Source of the DNA: Chitinophaga sp. LS1
GTDB taxonomy: Bacteria > Bacteroidota > Bacteroidia > Chitinophagales > Chitinophagaceae
Assembly: GCF_034274695.1 (NCBI RefSeq)
Contig: NZ_CP128362.1
Coordinates: 7,318,501-7,382,500 of the forward strand
Reading direction: 5' to 3'
Length of the DNA stretch: 64,000 bases
Under the pieces are notes generated by a model, which was not told the origin of the DNA, did not search any database, and worked only from the letters and a program-made list of their open reading frames with translations. Shown here piece after piece: positions 1 to 9,167 of the stretch (within the stretch, counting starts at the first letter, position 1; every line of letters starts with the position of its first letter). The position numbers and the translations under genes are program-made.

Positions 1-597
1 TATGCAGTAGATGGCAATACGGCTACCCGCTGGTCTTCTACCCTCTATGCTGATCCACAATGGATCAAGGTAGACCTGGGCAGCAGCTATTCCATTGGTG
101 AAGTAAAACTGATCTGGGAAGCCGCTTATGCAAAAGACTACCTTGTACAGGTATCTGCTGATAATACCAACTGGACCACGGTAAAAACAGTTGCAGGAAA
201 TACCAGTTTAACCAACGATCACACCGGCTTATCTGCTACCGGCAGATATGTACGCATTTACGGTACTGCCCGTGGCTCTGCCTATGGCTATTCATTATAT
301 GAACTGGAAGTGTATAGTGGCAGCAGCAGCGCACTAAAAACAGTGGCGACCAACAGTAAGTTGCAGGATATTATTTTATACCCTGTTCCTGCTCACGATC
401 ACTTAACTATCACATTGCCTGCAAGTGAACAAAAAACCTATATCAGTATGGGCGACATGAGTGGTACGAAGTATCGCACCGTGACCACTACTGACAGGGT
501 CTATAATATGAATATCGCCAAACTACCTGCCGGCGTATATTTCATCATGATCCAACAGGGTGATCAAAGAACTATTAAAAAGATAGTAAAGCAATAA
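1..597 (+). CDS. Secreted protein with discoidin domain and T9SS sorting domain (5' truncated)
   Basis: The reading frame is open from base 1, so the start lies outside the window and about 198 residues are visible. Residues 1-105 look like an F5/8 type C (discoidin) carbohydrate-binding domain, with AVDGNTATRW, the strand WIKVDLG and the closing YELEVY. Residues 118-198 look like a type IX secretion C-terminal sorting domain, with YPVPAHDHLTI, LPAGVYF and a basic end. In this family the tail directs export across the outer membrane and surface attachment. The catalytic part, often a glycoside hydrolase, is not visible, so the substrate is unknown. A strong terminator follows at once. Confidence 0.85.
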   Translation, partial: YAVDGNTATRWSSTLYADPQWIKVDLGSSYSIGEVKLIWEAAYAKDYLVQVSADNTNWTTVKTVAGNTSLTNDHTGLSATGRYVRIYGTARGSAYGYSLYELEVYSGSSSALKTVATNSKLQDIILYPVPAHDHLTITLPASEQKTYISMGDMSGTKYRTVTTTDRVYNMNIAKLPAGVYFIMIQQGDQRTIKKIVKQ

Positions 598-632
598 ACA
601 AAAAGGCCACGCAAATTGCGTGGCCTTTTTGT
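598..632 (+). terminator. Rho-independent terminator
   Basis: A perfect 17-bp inverted repeat (acaaaaaggccacgcaa and its complement) starts at the stop codon of the upstream gene and contains the T-run. It is symmetrical and could work in both directions. Confidence 0.9.
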
Positions 633-890
633 TACTTCAATTCTGCAATTTTCGATTTTGCATAATCAATATCTTCCTGCCCCCCAACCTTCACCAATAG
701 GCATATCAATAGCGTTCTCAAACGTGGGTACAACATGACTCTAAAATATAAAAATATGTATCATTATTGTACAGTATTTGTCCGCAACCGGACAAATCCC
801 CTGCAAACTATGGAAATAATTATCTGATTTTTAGCAATTTATGATCCGGCATTGCCTTTGAAGCGAACCGTACAGACTGAATAATTTAGC
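633..890. other. Intergenic gap with possible minus-strand gene tail
   Basis: No convincing gene is seen. On the minus strand 632-736 can be read as a 34-residue ORF ending GGQEDIDYAKSKIAELK. That looks like the end of a real protein, perhaps a remnant, and it shares the terminator at 598-632. No Bacteroidota -7 box is clear ahead of the permease gene at 891. Confidence 0.2.
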
Positions 891-3248
891 ATGTTCAAAA
901 ATTACTTCAAAATTGCATTTAGAAATCTGGTAAGAACAAAGACGTTCTCCTTTATTAATATCACCGGCCTTGTAATGGGGATGTCCTGTTGCATGCTCAT
1001 CTGCCTGTGGATCTACAATGAAGTAACATTTGACAAGTTTCATCAGAACCGCGCTACCATCTACCAGGCCTATAACCGCACTACCCTTGACGGTAAACTA
1101 TTCTGCTGGAATGCGACTCCCAAACCACTGGCTGCTGCACTCAAACAGGATTATCCGGGTATTGCAAATACCTGCCGTACTTCTTATACTACATTTGTAA
1201 CAGTAGCAGGTGAAAAAAAGATTTCTTCAAAGGGCATGTTTGTAGATACGACCTTCCTGAATATGTTCACCTTTCCTTTGCTGAAAGGGAACATCAACAC
1301 CTTGCTGAGTGATCCGTATGTGATGGTGGTAACAGAAAAGATGGCGAAGAAAATGTTTGGTACCACCGACGTCATCGACAAAATGATTGGTATTGACGGT
1401 CAAAATTTCAAAATAACCGGGGTACTAAAAGACCTGCCTATCAACAGCACATTTGATTTTGAATACCTCCTGTCCTGGTTCTACCTGAAAGCCAAAGGAT
1501 ACGATGGCCAGTACTGGGGTGATAACAGCATATATACTTTTGTTCAGCTGGCACCCAACGTAGCTGAAGCTACCATGGATGCCCGTATTAAGGATGTAAC
1601 CAGAAAACACTCCAATGGAGAAATGCCCATTGATGTGTTCCTCCATCCCATGAGTGAGTGGCACTTATATTCCAAATTTGAAGATGGGAAAATCGCTGGC
1701 GGTCGTATTGAAATTGTAAGAATGTTCGGCTTCATTGCCATTTTCATACTCCTGATCGCCTGCATCAATTTCATGAACCTTAGTACTGCACGTAGTGAAA
1801 AACGTGCGAAAGAAGTCGGTATCCGGAAAGTAGTTGGCGCTATGAAAAAATCACTGATCAGTCAGTTCCTCATAGAATCTATTCTGCTCACCACCATCGC
1901 CGGCATACTATCCATCATACTTGTCTTCATCATATTACCAGCCTTCAATCACCTGATCAACCAGGAACTTACACTACCTTATAATAGTATTCTTTTCTGG
2001 ACGGTACTGGTTGCCTTCATTCTATTTACAGGTATGCTGGCAGGCAGTTACCCTGCATTCTTCCTCTCCTCTTTCAATCCTGCCGGTATATTCAGGGGCT
2101 CGTTCAAAAAGCTGAAAGGTGCTGTCAGTCCACGTAAAGTATTAGTGGTATTGCAATTCTGTATATCTATTATATTGATTATATCTACGGTGATTGTAAT
2201 CCGCCAGTTAGACTATGCGCGTAACCGGAATGCCGGTTTCACAGGTGATCTGGTCATGTACCATTCATTGAATGCAGAATTATGGAAGAACCGCGATGTA
2301 GTAAGAAACGAGTTGATAGCAGCCGGGTTAGCATCTTCTGTCACCGCTACCAATGCCAAACTCACACAACAATATAGTTCTACGTGGGGAATATTCTGGA
2401 GAGGTAAGCCGGAGAAAGATAATACCATATTCGAGCGAAAAGCAGAAGATGGCGGATTAGTGAAAACAGCAGGACTGAAATTGATACAGGGACGCGACAT
2501 TGATTTAGTTAACTTTCCGTCTGACTCATCAGCTGTACTCCTGAATGAAACTGCGTTAAAAATAATGGGCTTCAAAAACCCGATTGGCGAAATCGTGAAA
2601 GATAATGACAGAGAATACCATGTGATTGGCGTATTTGGCGACATCATATTTGACTCTCCCTACGAAAATGCGGCACCTGTTCTCTTAACCGGCCCTAAAT
2701 TTACAGAACTGGGTATACTCAACATCAAACTGGCGCCTGCTGCTGATGTTGTAAAACAGGTGCAGCAAATAGAAAAGATCTATGCTAAATATTGCCCCAG
2801 CTATCCTTTCGAATATCATTTTGTAAATGAAGATCATGCAAAGAAATTCGAGGATATGCAGCGCACAGCGAGACTGACTACTTTGTTTGCCATCCTGACT
2901 ATCTTCATCTCCTGCCTGGGGTTATTTGGACTGGCAAGCTATATCGCTGAAGGAAGAATAAAGGAAATCGGCATCCGCAAAATACTAGGTGCATCTACAG
3001 CGAAGATCATCAAATTGCTGACAAAAGACTTTATTGTTTTAGTAGTTATTGCATTTATAATAGCAGGCCCTATCGCCTGGTATGCCATGCACCAATGGCT
3101 GCAGGGTTATGCCTACAGGATCGGGATAGATTGGTGGATCTTTGCAGGCGCAGGTGTACTGGTCATTATGATTTCTATGATCACCACCGGCTATCATGCA
3201 TATAAAGCGACATTGACAAATCCCGTAAAGAGTCTGAAAGCAGAATAA
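891..3248 (+). CDS. ABC transporter permease, MacB/FtsX type (copy 1)
   Basis: This 785-residue inner-membrane protein has the double layout common in Bacteroidota. There is an N-terminal membrane helix (about 18-42), a MacB-like periplasmic domain (about 50-250), a first FtsX permease block (about 285-405, with NFMNLSTARSEKRAKEVGIRK), a second helix near 425, a second periplasmic domain, and a C-terminal FtsX block (about 665-785, with RIKEIGIRKILGAS). Relatives export peptides or antimicrobials, or act as mechanotransmission proteins, together with a separate ATPase. No ATPase gene is in the window. The next gene, 10 bases away, is a close paralogue, so the pair is probably co-transcribed. 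Confidence 0.9.
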   Translation: MFKNYFKIAFRNLVRTKTFSFINITGLVMGMSCCMLICLWIYNEVTFDKFHQNRATIYQAYNRTTLDGKLFCWNATPKPLAAALKQDYPGIANTCRTSYTTFVTVAGEKKISSKGMFVDTTFLNMFTFPLLKGNINTLLSDPYVMVVTEKMAKKMFGTTDVIDKMIGIDGQNFKITGVLKDLPINSTFDFEYLLSWFYLKAKGYDGQYWGDNSIYTFVQLAPNVAEATMDARIKDVTRKHSNGEMPIDVFLHPMSEWHLYSKFEDGKIAGGRIEIVRMFGFIAIFILLIACINFMNLSTARSEKRAKEVGIRKVVGAMKKSLISQFLIESILLTTIAGILSIILVFIILPAFNHLINQELTLPYNSILFWTVLVAFILFTGMLAGSYPAFFLSSFNPAGIFRGSFKKLKGAVSPRKVLVVLQFCISIILIISTVIVIRQLDYARNRNAGFTGDLVMYHSLNAELWKNRDVVRNELIAAGLASSVTATNAKLTQQYSSTWGIFWRGKPEKDNTIFERKAEDGGLVKTAGLKLIQGRDIDLVNFPSDSSAVLLNETALKIMGFKNPIGEIVKDNDREYHVIGVFGDIIFDSPYENAAPVLLTGPKFTELGILNIKLAPAADVVKQVQQIEKIYAKYCPSYPFEYHFVNEDHAKKFEDMQRTARLTTLFAILTIFISCLGLFGLASYIAEGRIKEIGIRKILGASTAKIIKLLTKDFIVLVVIAFIIAGPIAWYAMHQWLQGYAYRIGIDWWIFAGAGVLVIMISMITTGYHAYKATLTNPVKSLKAE

Positions 3249-3258
3249 ATCATTTATT

Positions 3259-5619
3259 ATGTTTAAAAGTTACTTCATTATAGCATACAGGAACCTGCTA
3301 CGGAGCAAATCCTTTTCCCTGATCAATATTACAGGGTTAGTATTGGGTATTGGATGCTGTATGCTGATATGTTTATGGATCTATAATGAAGTCAGCTATG
3401 ACAAGTTTCATAAGAATAAAGATTATCTATACCAGGCGTGGAACAGAGGCACTTTTGATAATAAACTGCAATGCTGGAATGTGGTACCTGATCCATTGGC
3501 TGCAGCACTGAAGGATGAATATGCCGGTATAAAAAACACCTGCCGTACAGATATCCGCTGGTTTGTAACGGCTGTAGGCGAAAAGAAACTTTCTACAAAG
3601 GCACTTGTGGTGGATCCGTCCTTTTTATCGATGTTCAGTTTTCCGCTGGTAAAGGGGAATCGGGAGACAGTGTTGAATGATGTTTTATCGATTGTGATCA
3701 CAGAGAAGATGGCGAAGAAAATGTTTGGTACAGCAGATCCGATGGACCAGATAATAACAATCAATAAGGATCAGTTCAAAGTGACGGGTGTTTTAAAAGA
3801 TCTTCCTTTAAACAGTACATTCAATTTTGAATACCTGCTCCCATGGAAGTATTATGCTTACTTATCAGGCAATGAAGATGCTTCCTGGAAAAACAACTCA
3901 GTGAATGTATTTGTTCAACTTACACCCAATACCACAGCGGCTGCTATCAATCAACAGATCAGGGATGTTACGAAAAAACATACTGGAGACAAAGAGGATA
4001 CGGAAGTTTTCCTCCATCCCATGAGTAAATGGCATTTGTATTCCAACTTTGAAAATGGGGTGATATCAGGTGGCCGTATTGAGATAGTCAGATTGTTTGG
4101 CATCATTGCCAGTTTTATATTGTTGATTGCATGTATCAATTTTATGAACCTGAGTACGGCACGAAGTGAAAAGCGGGCGAAGGAAGTAGGTATTCGTAAA
4201 GCAGTCGGTGCACAGAAAAAATCTCTCATCCTGCAGTTCCTGCTGGAATCACTTATGGTGGTGACCATTGCTGGTATATTGGCGCTCATAGGAGTATTCC
4301 TCTTGTTGCCGGTCTTCAATTTACTCATCAATCAGGAACTTGTATTACCGTATGGCAATTGGATATTCTGGGCTACACTGGTAGGTTTTATTCTACTGAC
4401 CGGCTTACTGGCGGGCAGTTATCCGGCATTTTTCCTTTCTTCTTTTCATCCTGCCGGCATCTTCAGACGTACTTTCAAAAAAGGTCATGGCACGATCAAT
4501 CACCGTAAGGTACTGGTGGTATTGCAATTCTGTATTGCCATCACGCTCATTATATCTACAGTGATTGTGGTCCGTCAATTAGAACACGCACGTAACAGGA
4601 ATGCGGGTTTTTCTGGAGACCTGTTGATGTATCACTGGAATAATCCAACACTCAATAATAATTTTGGCGCGCTTAAGAATGAGCTGTTATCTACGGGTAT
4701 TGCGACCTCCGTGACCCGTACGGCGTCACAACTGACAGAGCCGTTCAGCTCATCGACCTCCGTAAAATGGAGGGGAAAAGAGCCTAATGACAATACCGAT
4801 TTTGAACGCGGCGCACAGGATGAAGGATTGATCACCACAGCAGGTCTACAACTGCTACATGGGCGGGACCTGGACCTGGCAAGGTATCCGGCTGATTCAA
4901 CGGCTGTGATCATCAATGAATCGGCGATGAAGGCCATGGGCTTTACCCATCCTATTGGCGAAGTAGTGCATGAATTCGAAACAGATTATCATGTAGTAGG
5001 TGTATTTGGTGATTATATATTTGGCTCTCCTTATGAGCATACACATCCGATGATTATTGTGGGTGCAAAGAATATGTTTTTCAATATTATTCATATGAAG
5101 CTGGCAGCGGGTGGAGATGTAGTAAAACAAGTGCAGGCAGCAGAAAAACTCTTTAATAAATATAATCCGGATTATCCGTTTGAATACCATTTTGTGAACA
5201 AGGATTATGAATTGAAATTCGTGGATATGTCTATTGTGGCGCGTTTAACTACCTTATTTGCTGTGCTGACGGTGCTGATATCCTGTCTTGGTTTGTTTGG
5301 GCTGGCAAGTTATATGGCGGAAGAGCGGATTAAGGAAATTGGTATTCGCAAGGTACTGGGCGCTTCGGTCGTGAGGATTATTAGTTTGCTGACGAAGGAT
5401 TTTCTGGTACTGGTAGGCATTGCGCTCTTAATAGCGGCCCCTATAGCATGGTATGCCATGCACCAGTGGTTGCAGCGATATGCTTACAGAACAATGATCG
5501 ACTGGTGGGTGTTTGTAGCAACAGGGTTATTGGTGATATTGATTTCCCTGCTCACCACTGGCTATCATGCCTGCAAAGCGGCGCTGATGAATCCTGTCAA
5601 AAGTCTGAAGTCGGATTAA
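3259..5619 (+). CDS. ABC transporter permease, MacB/FtsX type (copy 2)
   Basis: This 786-residue paralogue of the preceding gene is collinear with it over its whole length and has the same order of membrane, MacB-like and FtsX blocks (RSEKRAKEVGIRK near residue 300, RIKEIGIRKVLGAS near 690). Tandem duplication followed by divergence is the simplest explanation. The pair may form a heterodimer with an ATPase encoded elsewhere. The stop codon overlaps the stop of the convergent gene on the other strand by 4 bases (5616-5619), leaving no room for a terminator between them. Confidence 0.9.
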   Translation: MFKSYFIIAYRNLLRSKSFSLINITGLVLGIGCCMLICLWIYNEVSYDKFHKNKDYLYQAWNRGTFDNKLQCWNVVPDPLAAALKDEYAGIKNTCRTDIRWFVTAVGEKKLSTKALVVDPSFLSMFSFPLVKGNRETVLNDVLSIVITEKMAKKMFGTADPMDQIITINKDQFKVTGVLKDLPLNSTFNFEYLLPWKYYAYLSGNEDASWKNNSVNVFVQLTPNTTAAAINQQIRDVTKKHTGDKEDTEVFLHPMSKWHLYSNFENGVISGGRIEIVRLFGIIASFILLIACINFMNLSTARSEKRAKEVGIRKAVGAQKKSLILQFLLESLMVVTIAGILALIGVFLLLPVFNLLINQELVLPYGNWIFWATLVGFILLTGLLAGSYPAFFLSSFHPAGIFRRTFKKGHGTINHRKVLVVLQFCIAITLIISTVIVVRQLEHARNRNAGFSGDLLMYHWNNPTLNNNFGALKNELLSTGIATSVTRTASQLTEPFSSSTSVKWRGKEPNDNTDFERGAQDEGLITTAGLQLLHGRDLDLARYPADSTAVIINESAMKAMGFTHPIGEVVHEFETDYHVVGVFGDYIFGSPYEHTHPMIIVGAKNMFFNIIHMKLAAGGDVVKQVQAAEKLFNKYNPDYPFEYHFVNKDYELKFVDMSIVARLTTLFAVLTVLISCLGLFGLASYMAEERIKEIGIRKVLGASVVRIISLLTKDFLVLVGIALLIAAPIAWYAMHQWLQRYAYRTMIDWWVFVATGLLVILISLLTTGYHACKAALMNPVKSLKSD

Positions 5620-6083
5620 TATAATATTAGAATGATTCTTTCTTCTTTGTTGAAAAAGAAAGTATCTCCTTCCTTTTTACCGTGTAGCAGTTTTGCCAAA
5701 GGTGATAAAGGAGATAGGAAAAATACGGTCTCTTCATTGATGGTTTGTTTACCTAAGCCTGCGGCGATGAAAAAGGATTGACCTTTACAATTAATAAAGG
5801 AGCCCGGTTGTGCGGTGGTGTAGATTTTTTCTGTGTTTACTTTTTGTAGTCTGTCCAGTTCCAGCTTATTTTCTTCCTGCTGGCGACTGTGCATGTCTTT
5901 TTCAAGGTGCCCCATGGCACGGCCGGTTTCATATTTATCACCTGCGGAGCTTTTTTCTTCATTATTGGCAGCTTCCTGCGCATTGGCAATCATTTGTTTT
6001 GCCAATTCGATACGCTTATTGATTAATGCCAGCCCTGTGTTTTTTAGATTGGTTTTAAAGGCAATCATCTCCTGAATCGTCAT
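5616..6083 (-). CDS. GreA/GreB-like transcription elongation factor family protein
   Basis: The protein has 155 residues. Its first half is charged and predicted helical (about 5-75, a possible coiled coil like the Gre N-terminal hairpin). The second half (about 85-155) resembles the FKBP-like C-terminal domain of Gre factors, with the end GKKEGDTFFFNKEERIILILY. Short Gre-like proteins of this shape are common in Bacteroidota and some annotations call them 3-oxoacyl-ACP synthase, which the sequence does not support. A role at RNA polymerase is inferred from the family. The 3' end overlaps the convergent permease gene by 4 bases. Confidence 0.7.
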   Translation of the reverse strand: MTIQEMIAFKTNLKNTGLALINKRIELAKQMIANAQEAANNEEKSSAGDKYETGRAMGHLEKDMHSRQQEENKLELDRLQKVNTEKIYTTAQPGSFINCKGQSFFIAAGLGKQTINEETVFFLSPLSPLAKLLHGKKEGDTFFFNKEERIILILY

Positions 6084-6137
6084 AAGTGTTATATTTATGC
6101 TGCTATGAAGGGTATTTTCTTTTTTATAGATTTATTA

Positions 6138-6156
6138 TCAATGTCGTTTAGTTAAG
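6138..6156 (+). repeat. Left terminal inverted repeat of split IS4-family element
   Basis: The 19 bases tcaatgtcgtttagttaag are the exact reverse complement of 12605-12623. Together the two copies mark the outer ends of the accessory island. No matching target-site duplication is evident outside them. Confidence 0.85.
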
Positions 6157-6201
6157 CAAATTTCATCGAAAAGTAGTTAAAAATGGCTACAAGATCAGTA
6201 A

Positions 6202-6720
6202 ATTTGTTTTACTGAAAAAACGAACAAGGATTATAGGACAAAAGTAGTTAAACATATAGTAAAACTGATTGATAATGATCAATACAAGACCCGTAACAAA
6301 GACGGTGAAAAAGGATTTACCCGGAATCGTAAACTTACATTCAAAGAACTAATAGTACTTATAAGCCGTGGTATGATGCGATCAATTCAGCGTGAGCTTA
6401 ACGATTTTTTTGGAAATATTCTTGATCAGGACTATAGTATACAGCAAATAACAAAGGGAGCCTTGAGTCAATCCCGAGCAAAATTAATCCCTGAAGCATT
6501 TAAAGATCTGAACACAGAGGCCGGCAGAACTTTCTATGAGGATGCGCCCTATCTTAGGTGGAAAGGGCATCGTTTATTAGCGGCAGACGGCAGTACTTGT
6601 GTAATGCCGAATCACAAAACAACCAGGGAAGAATTTGGGGTACATAATATGGGTAGGCATGCAGATGCCGAACGCTGCATAGCTACTACTTCGCTGATGT
6701 ATGATGTGTTAAAAGCTAAA
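6202..6720 (+). pseudogene. IS4-family transposase, 5' fragment
   Basis: An open frame from a stop at 6199-6201 has no good ATG until 6373 and reads like the N-terminal part of an IS4-family transposase. KLTFKELIVLISRGMMRSI is followed by FSQSRAKL-like text, and the segment LLAADGSTCVMPNH carries the first Asp of the DDE triad. Similarity fades after TTSLMYDVL (about 6711). The remaining DDE residues and C-terminus are absent here, but a matching C-terminal piece lies 5.7 kb away at 12395-12603. The fragment cannot be an active transposase. Confidence 0.75.
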
Positions 6721-6809
6721 GCATCCCAATTTGATAGCTCTGCCGCTCTATTTCCTAAACTGTCAACCTTGTCAAATAAATGCAAATTACTATCGGTAGT
6801 AATTATAAA

Positions 6810-7193
6810 TCAATATTTATCCATTTCTTCATTTACCAGATTTAAAAACAAATCAATTTCTATTACACTTCCCTTACCTGTGTTAAGAGGGAACAGAGAA
6901 ATTTTAAAATTCTCTCTTTGAAAAATTGGAATATCAAATTTTAAAAAATCGTCCATACTTACTGAATTAACTTTACAATCAGCATACTCAACCTCAGCGA
7001 AAAGATCTGCAAATTCCTTAAATGGCCAGATTGGCACTATTATATTACTAAATTCGTCATTTAATAAAACAAGCTTTTTATCTCTTTCAATGAACCAAAC
7101 AACACCCAAATCTACAATTCGCTTAATTGTGTATTCAAGACGAGTATTGGCATCTTGGTTAATCATTGAGTTAATTTCCTTTTCATTTATCAT
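6810..7193 (-). CDS. DUF2750 family protein, candidate Rhs immunity protein
   Basis: The 127 residues match the DUF2750 pattern: an N-terminal helix with NTRLEYTIKRIVDLGVVWF, a central IIVPIWPFKEFADLFAE, then SVSMDDFLKFDIP and FPLNTGKGSVIEI. No biochemical role is established for the family that I can state. Context suggests an immunity protein. It lies on the same strand as, and directly downstream of, the Rhs tip at 8534-9068; only the IS3-family element and about 20 bases separate them. Removing the IS on paper puts the Rhs stop 11 bases before this ATG. The natural promoter has probably been cut off by the IS. Confidence 0.75.
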   Translation of the reverse strand: MINEKEINSMINQDANTRLEYTIKRIVDLGVVWFIERDKKLVLLNDEFSNIIVPIWPFKEFADLFAEVEYADCKVNSVSMDDFLKFDIPIFQRENFKISLFPLNTGKGSVIEIDLFLNLVNEEMDKY

Positions 7194-7273
7194 GGTAAAT
7201 ATATTTATTGACTATAATACTCCCCTAAAAACGGACAGTAAGTTTAAGTGGAAAAACATCTTAAATTTACAAT

Positions 7274-7600
7274 ATGAACAAGGGAAGAAGAAAGTTCAAT
7301 GCAGCCTTTAAAGCGAAAGTAGCTATCGAAGCCTTAAAAGAACAGATGACATTGGCCGAGCTGGCAGAAAAGTATGATATACATCCTACTCAGATAACGG
7401 AGTGGAAGAAGCAACTACTATCAGGGTCAGAGGATGTGTTTGACCAGGGTAAGAAGGCAGGTGCAGATGCATCAGATCACCAGGAAGAAAAAGACGAACT
7501 ATATAAGCAAATCGGTCAACTCAAGGTAGAGGTCGACTGGTTGAAAAAAAAATCTGAACAGGCATTTGGGAAGAACTGGAAGGATGGCTTTAGTAAGTAA
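7274..7600 (+). CDS. IS3-family transposase OrfA (HTH protein)
   Basis: This 108-residue DNA-binding subunit has a helix-turn-helix near residues 20-50 (LAELAEKYDIHPTQITEWKKQ) followed by a leucine-rich coiled coil (about 75-98, ELYKQIGQLKVEVDWLKKK) for multimerisation. It recognises the IS ends. The end overlaps the start region of orfB in another frame, as is usual for IS3 elements. Confidence 0.9.
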   Translation: MNKGRRKFNAAFKAKVAIEALKEQMTLAELAEKYDIHPTQITEWKKQLLSGSEDVFDQGKKAGADASDHQEEKDELYKQIGQLKVEVDWLKKKSEQAFGKNWKDGFSK

Positions 7601-8519
7601 GGATGACAATAAGCTCAGTATTGTTCGTCAGTGTCAGTTGCTGGAAGTATCGCGAAGCAGCCATTACCATGAGCCCAAAGGAGAAAGCAAACAGAACCTG
7701 GCCTTGATGGAGCAGATAGACCGTATGCATTTGGAACATCCCTATTTTGGGGCAGAGCGCATGGCAAAACATCTAAGTACACCAGAAGTACAGGTTAATG
7801 TGAAGCGAATAAGGCGATTGATGCGGGAAATGGATATTTCGGCCATATATCCGGTCCCTAATACAAGTGAGGCATGCAAGTGGCACAAAACATATCCTTA
7901 CCTGCTTCGGAACCTGAAAATTGATCGGAATAATATGGTTTGGAGTATGGATATCACTTATATTCCAATGCCGAAGGGTTTTATGTACCTGTGTGCGATT
8001 ATAGACTGGAATAGCCGCTATCTGTTATCCTGGACACTCAGCAATACCATGACAGTGGAATTTTGTCTGGAAGCGCTTGAAAAAGCTATTTCTATTTATG
8101 GGGCACCAGAGATCTTAAATACGGATCAGGGCAGCCAGTTTACAAGCGAAGGATTTACAACAACAGTATTAGGTGCTGAGATTCGCCTAAGCATGGATGG
8201 AATAGGACGAGCCACTGACAATATCGCAATCGAGAGATTTTGGCGTAGTATCAAGTATGAGAATATCTATCTCAATGCTTATGATAGTACACTGGATTTA
8301 TACAAGGGAATTCACAGATATGTGGAATTCTACAACTGGGAACGAAAGCATCAGGGCCTGGAATATAAGACTCCTGCTGAGGTTTATGGAGCAGCTGATA
8401 AGTTATCCACATATTCACAGCTATCCACAAAAAGAAAAAAAGAACCAAAAAAAGAAAAAGTTTATAGTAGTAGTAATAGATTTGATTCTTTAATTAATAA
8501 CCCACCTATTGCTGTCTAA
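7584..8519 (+). CDS. IS3-family transposase OrfB (DDE integrase)
   Basis: The 311-residue catalytic subunit has an HTH_21-like region first (about 40-100), then an rve integrase core. The DDE residues are visible in WSMDITYIP, NTDQGSQFT and AIERFWRSIKYE, with the DD(35)E-type spacing expected. I chose ATG 7584; a TTG at 7566 would extend it by six residues. The orfB frame is +1 relative to orfA, so expression could be by re-initiation or by a frameshift. The 3' end of the gene runs into the right inverted repeat. Confidence 0.9.
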   Translation: MALVSKDDNKLSIVRQCQLLEVSRSSHYHEPKGESKQNLALMEQIDRMHLEHPYFGAERMAKHLSTPEVQVNVKRIRRLMREMDISAIYPVPNTSEACKWHKTYPYLLRNLKIDRNNMVWSMDITYIPMPKGFMYLCAIIDWNSRYLLSWTLSNTMTVEFCLEALEKAISIYGAPEILNTDQGSQFTSEGFTTTVLGAEIRLSMDGIGRATDNIAIERFWRSIKYENIYLNAYDSTLDLYKGIHRYVEFYNWERKHQGLEYKTPAEVYGAADKLSTYSQLSTKRKKEPKKEKVYSSSNRFDSLINNPPIAV

Positions 8520-8533
8520 TAAATGGGGAGTAT

Positions 8534-9068
8534 CTAAGACTTCTTCTATAGTCTCTTTCTACTTGGTGCTGAGTTTTATGTAAATCAATATCTTGAACCT
8601 TAGAATGATCTATTGCATCTTTAATTTTGTCCCCAAAAACCGCTAATGTTCCAACTACACCCAGCGAAGTTAAACCTGCGCCTATAGATTCTATTACACC
8701 TTCAACAACCGGAATAGGAACGGGGCCAATCTGGCCTATTACACCCGGACCAACAGGTTCATCACCTAGAAAATCGCTAAATCTAACAGGATTATCATAG
8801 TTCGAAGCATAGGGGCTCCATGCTTCCATATCGTCTACCTTAGGATCTATTTGTCCCCATCTACCTGTCTGCGGATCTAATGTAAGATAAAAAGCTTCAA
8901 ATTGGTCGAGGTCAAAATCATCGTCAAATTCAATTCCATTATACTTCTTTTATTTTCCGGGTACAATTGCCCTTTTAAGGCTTTGCTGCTAATCCCCGCC
9001 ATCGTCAGCCCAAATGGGTAATAGTGAGTTTCTTCTAACAATGGTCCACTATTATGAGATATAACTAA
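8534..9068 (-). pseudogene. Rhs/YD-repeat C-terminal tip B, interrupted by IS3 element
   Basis: Read on the minus strand, this begins with the Rhs core signature [18 protein letters not shown], then YPENK, GRWGQIDPK and the tip junction SPYASNYDNPVRFSDFLGDEP, followed by about 75 residues of variable tail. A one-base loss in an A-rich run near 8948 breaks the frame between the YPEN and YNG motifs. The tail is cut by the IS3 right end at 8533. No full-length Rhs gene is in the window, so this is a displaced tip. The variable tail has a hydrophobic stretch (about VVEGVIESIGAGLTSLGVVG) but no toxin fold I recognise. Confidence 0.8.
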
Positions 9069-9167
9069 ACAGAATCCATGTTAGTAGTCGAAACATGAAT
9101 ATCTTTCTAGCCGTAAGTAATGGTAGATCAACTACTGTTTGAAGTTTCATTTCTTTGTTTTTTCTAA

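Larger units (their letters stand above)
7215..8533 (+). mobile_element. IS3-family insertion sequence, apparently complete
   Basis: Two overlapping transposase genes (orfA, orfB) are bounded by imperfect terminal inverted repeats, 7217-7238 and 8512-8533. These match at 15 of 22 positions, with a perfect outer block atactcccc/ggggagtat and an inner gacag. The trinucleotide cta occurs at both outer edges (7212-7214 and 8534-8536) and may be the target duplication. The element interrupts the 3' end of a minus-strand Rhs gene. Both ORFs are undamaged, so it is probably recent and may be active. Confidence 0.85.
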
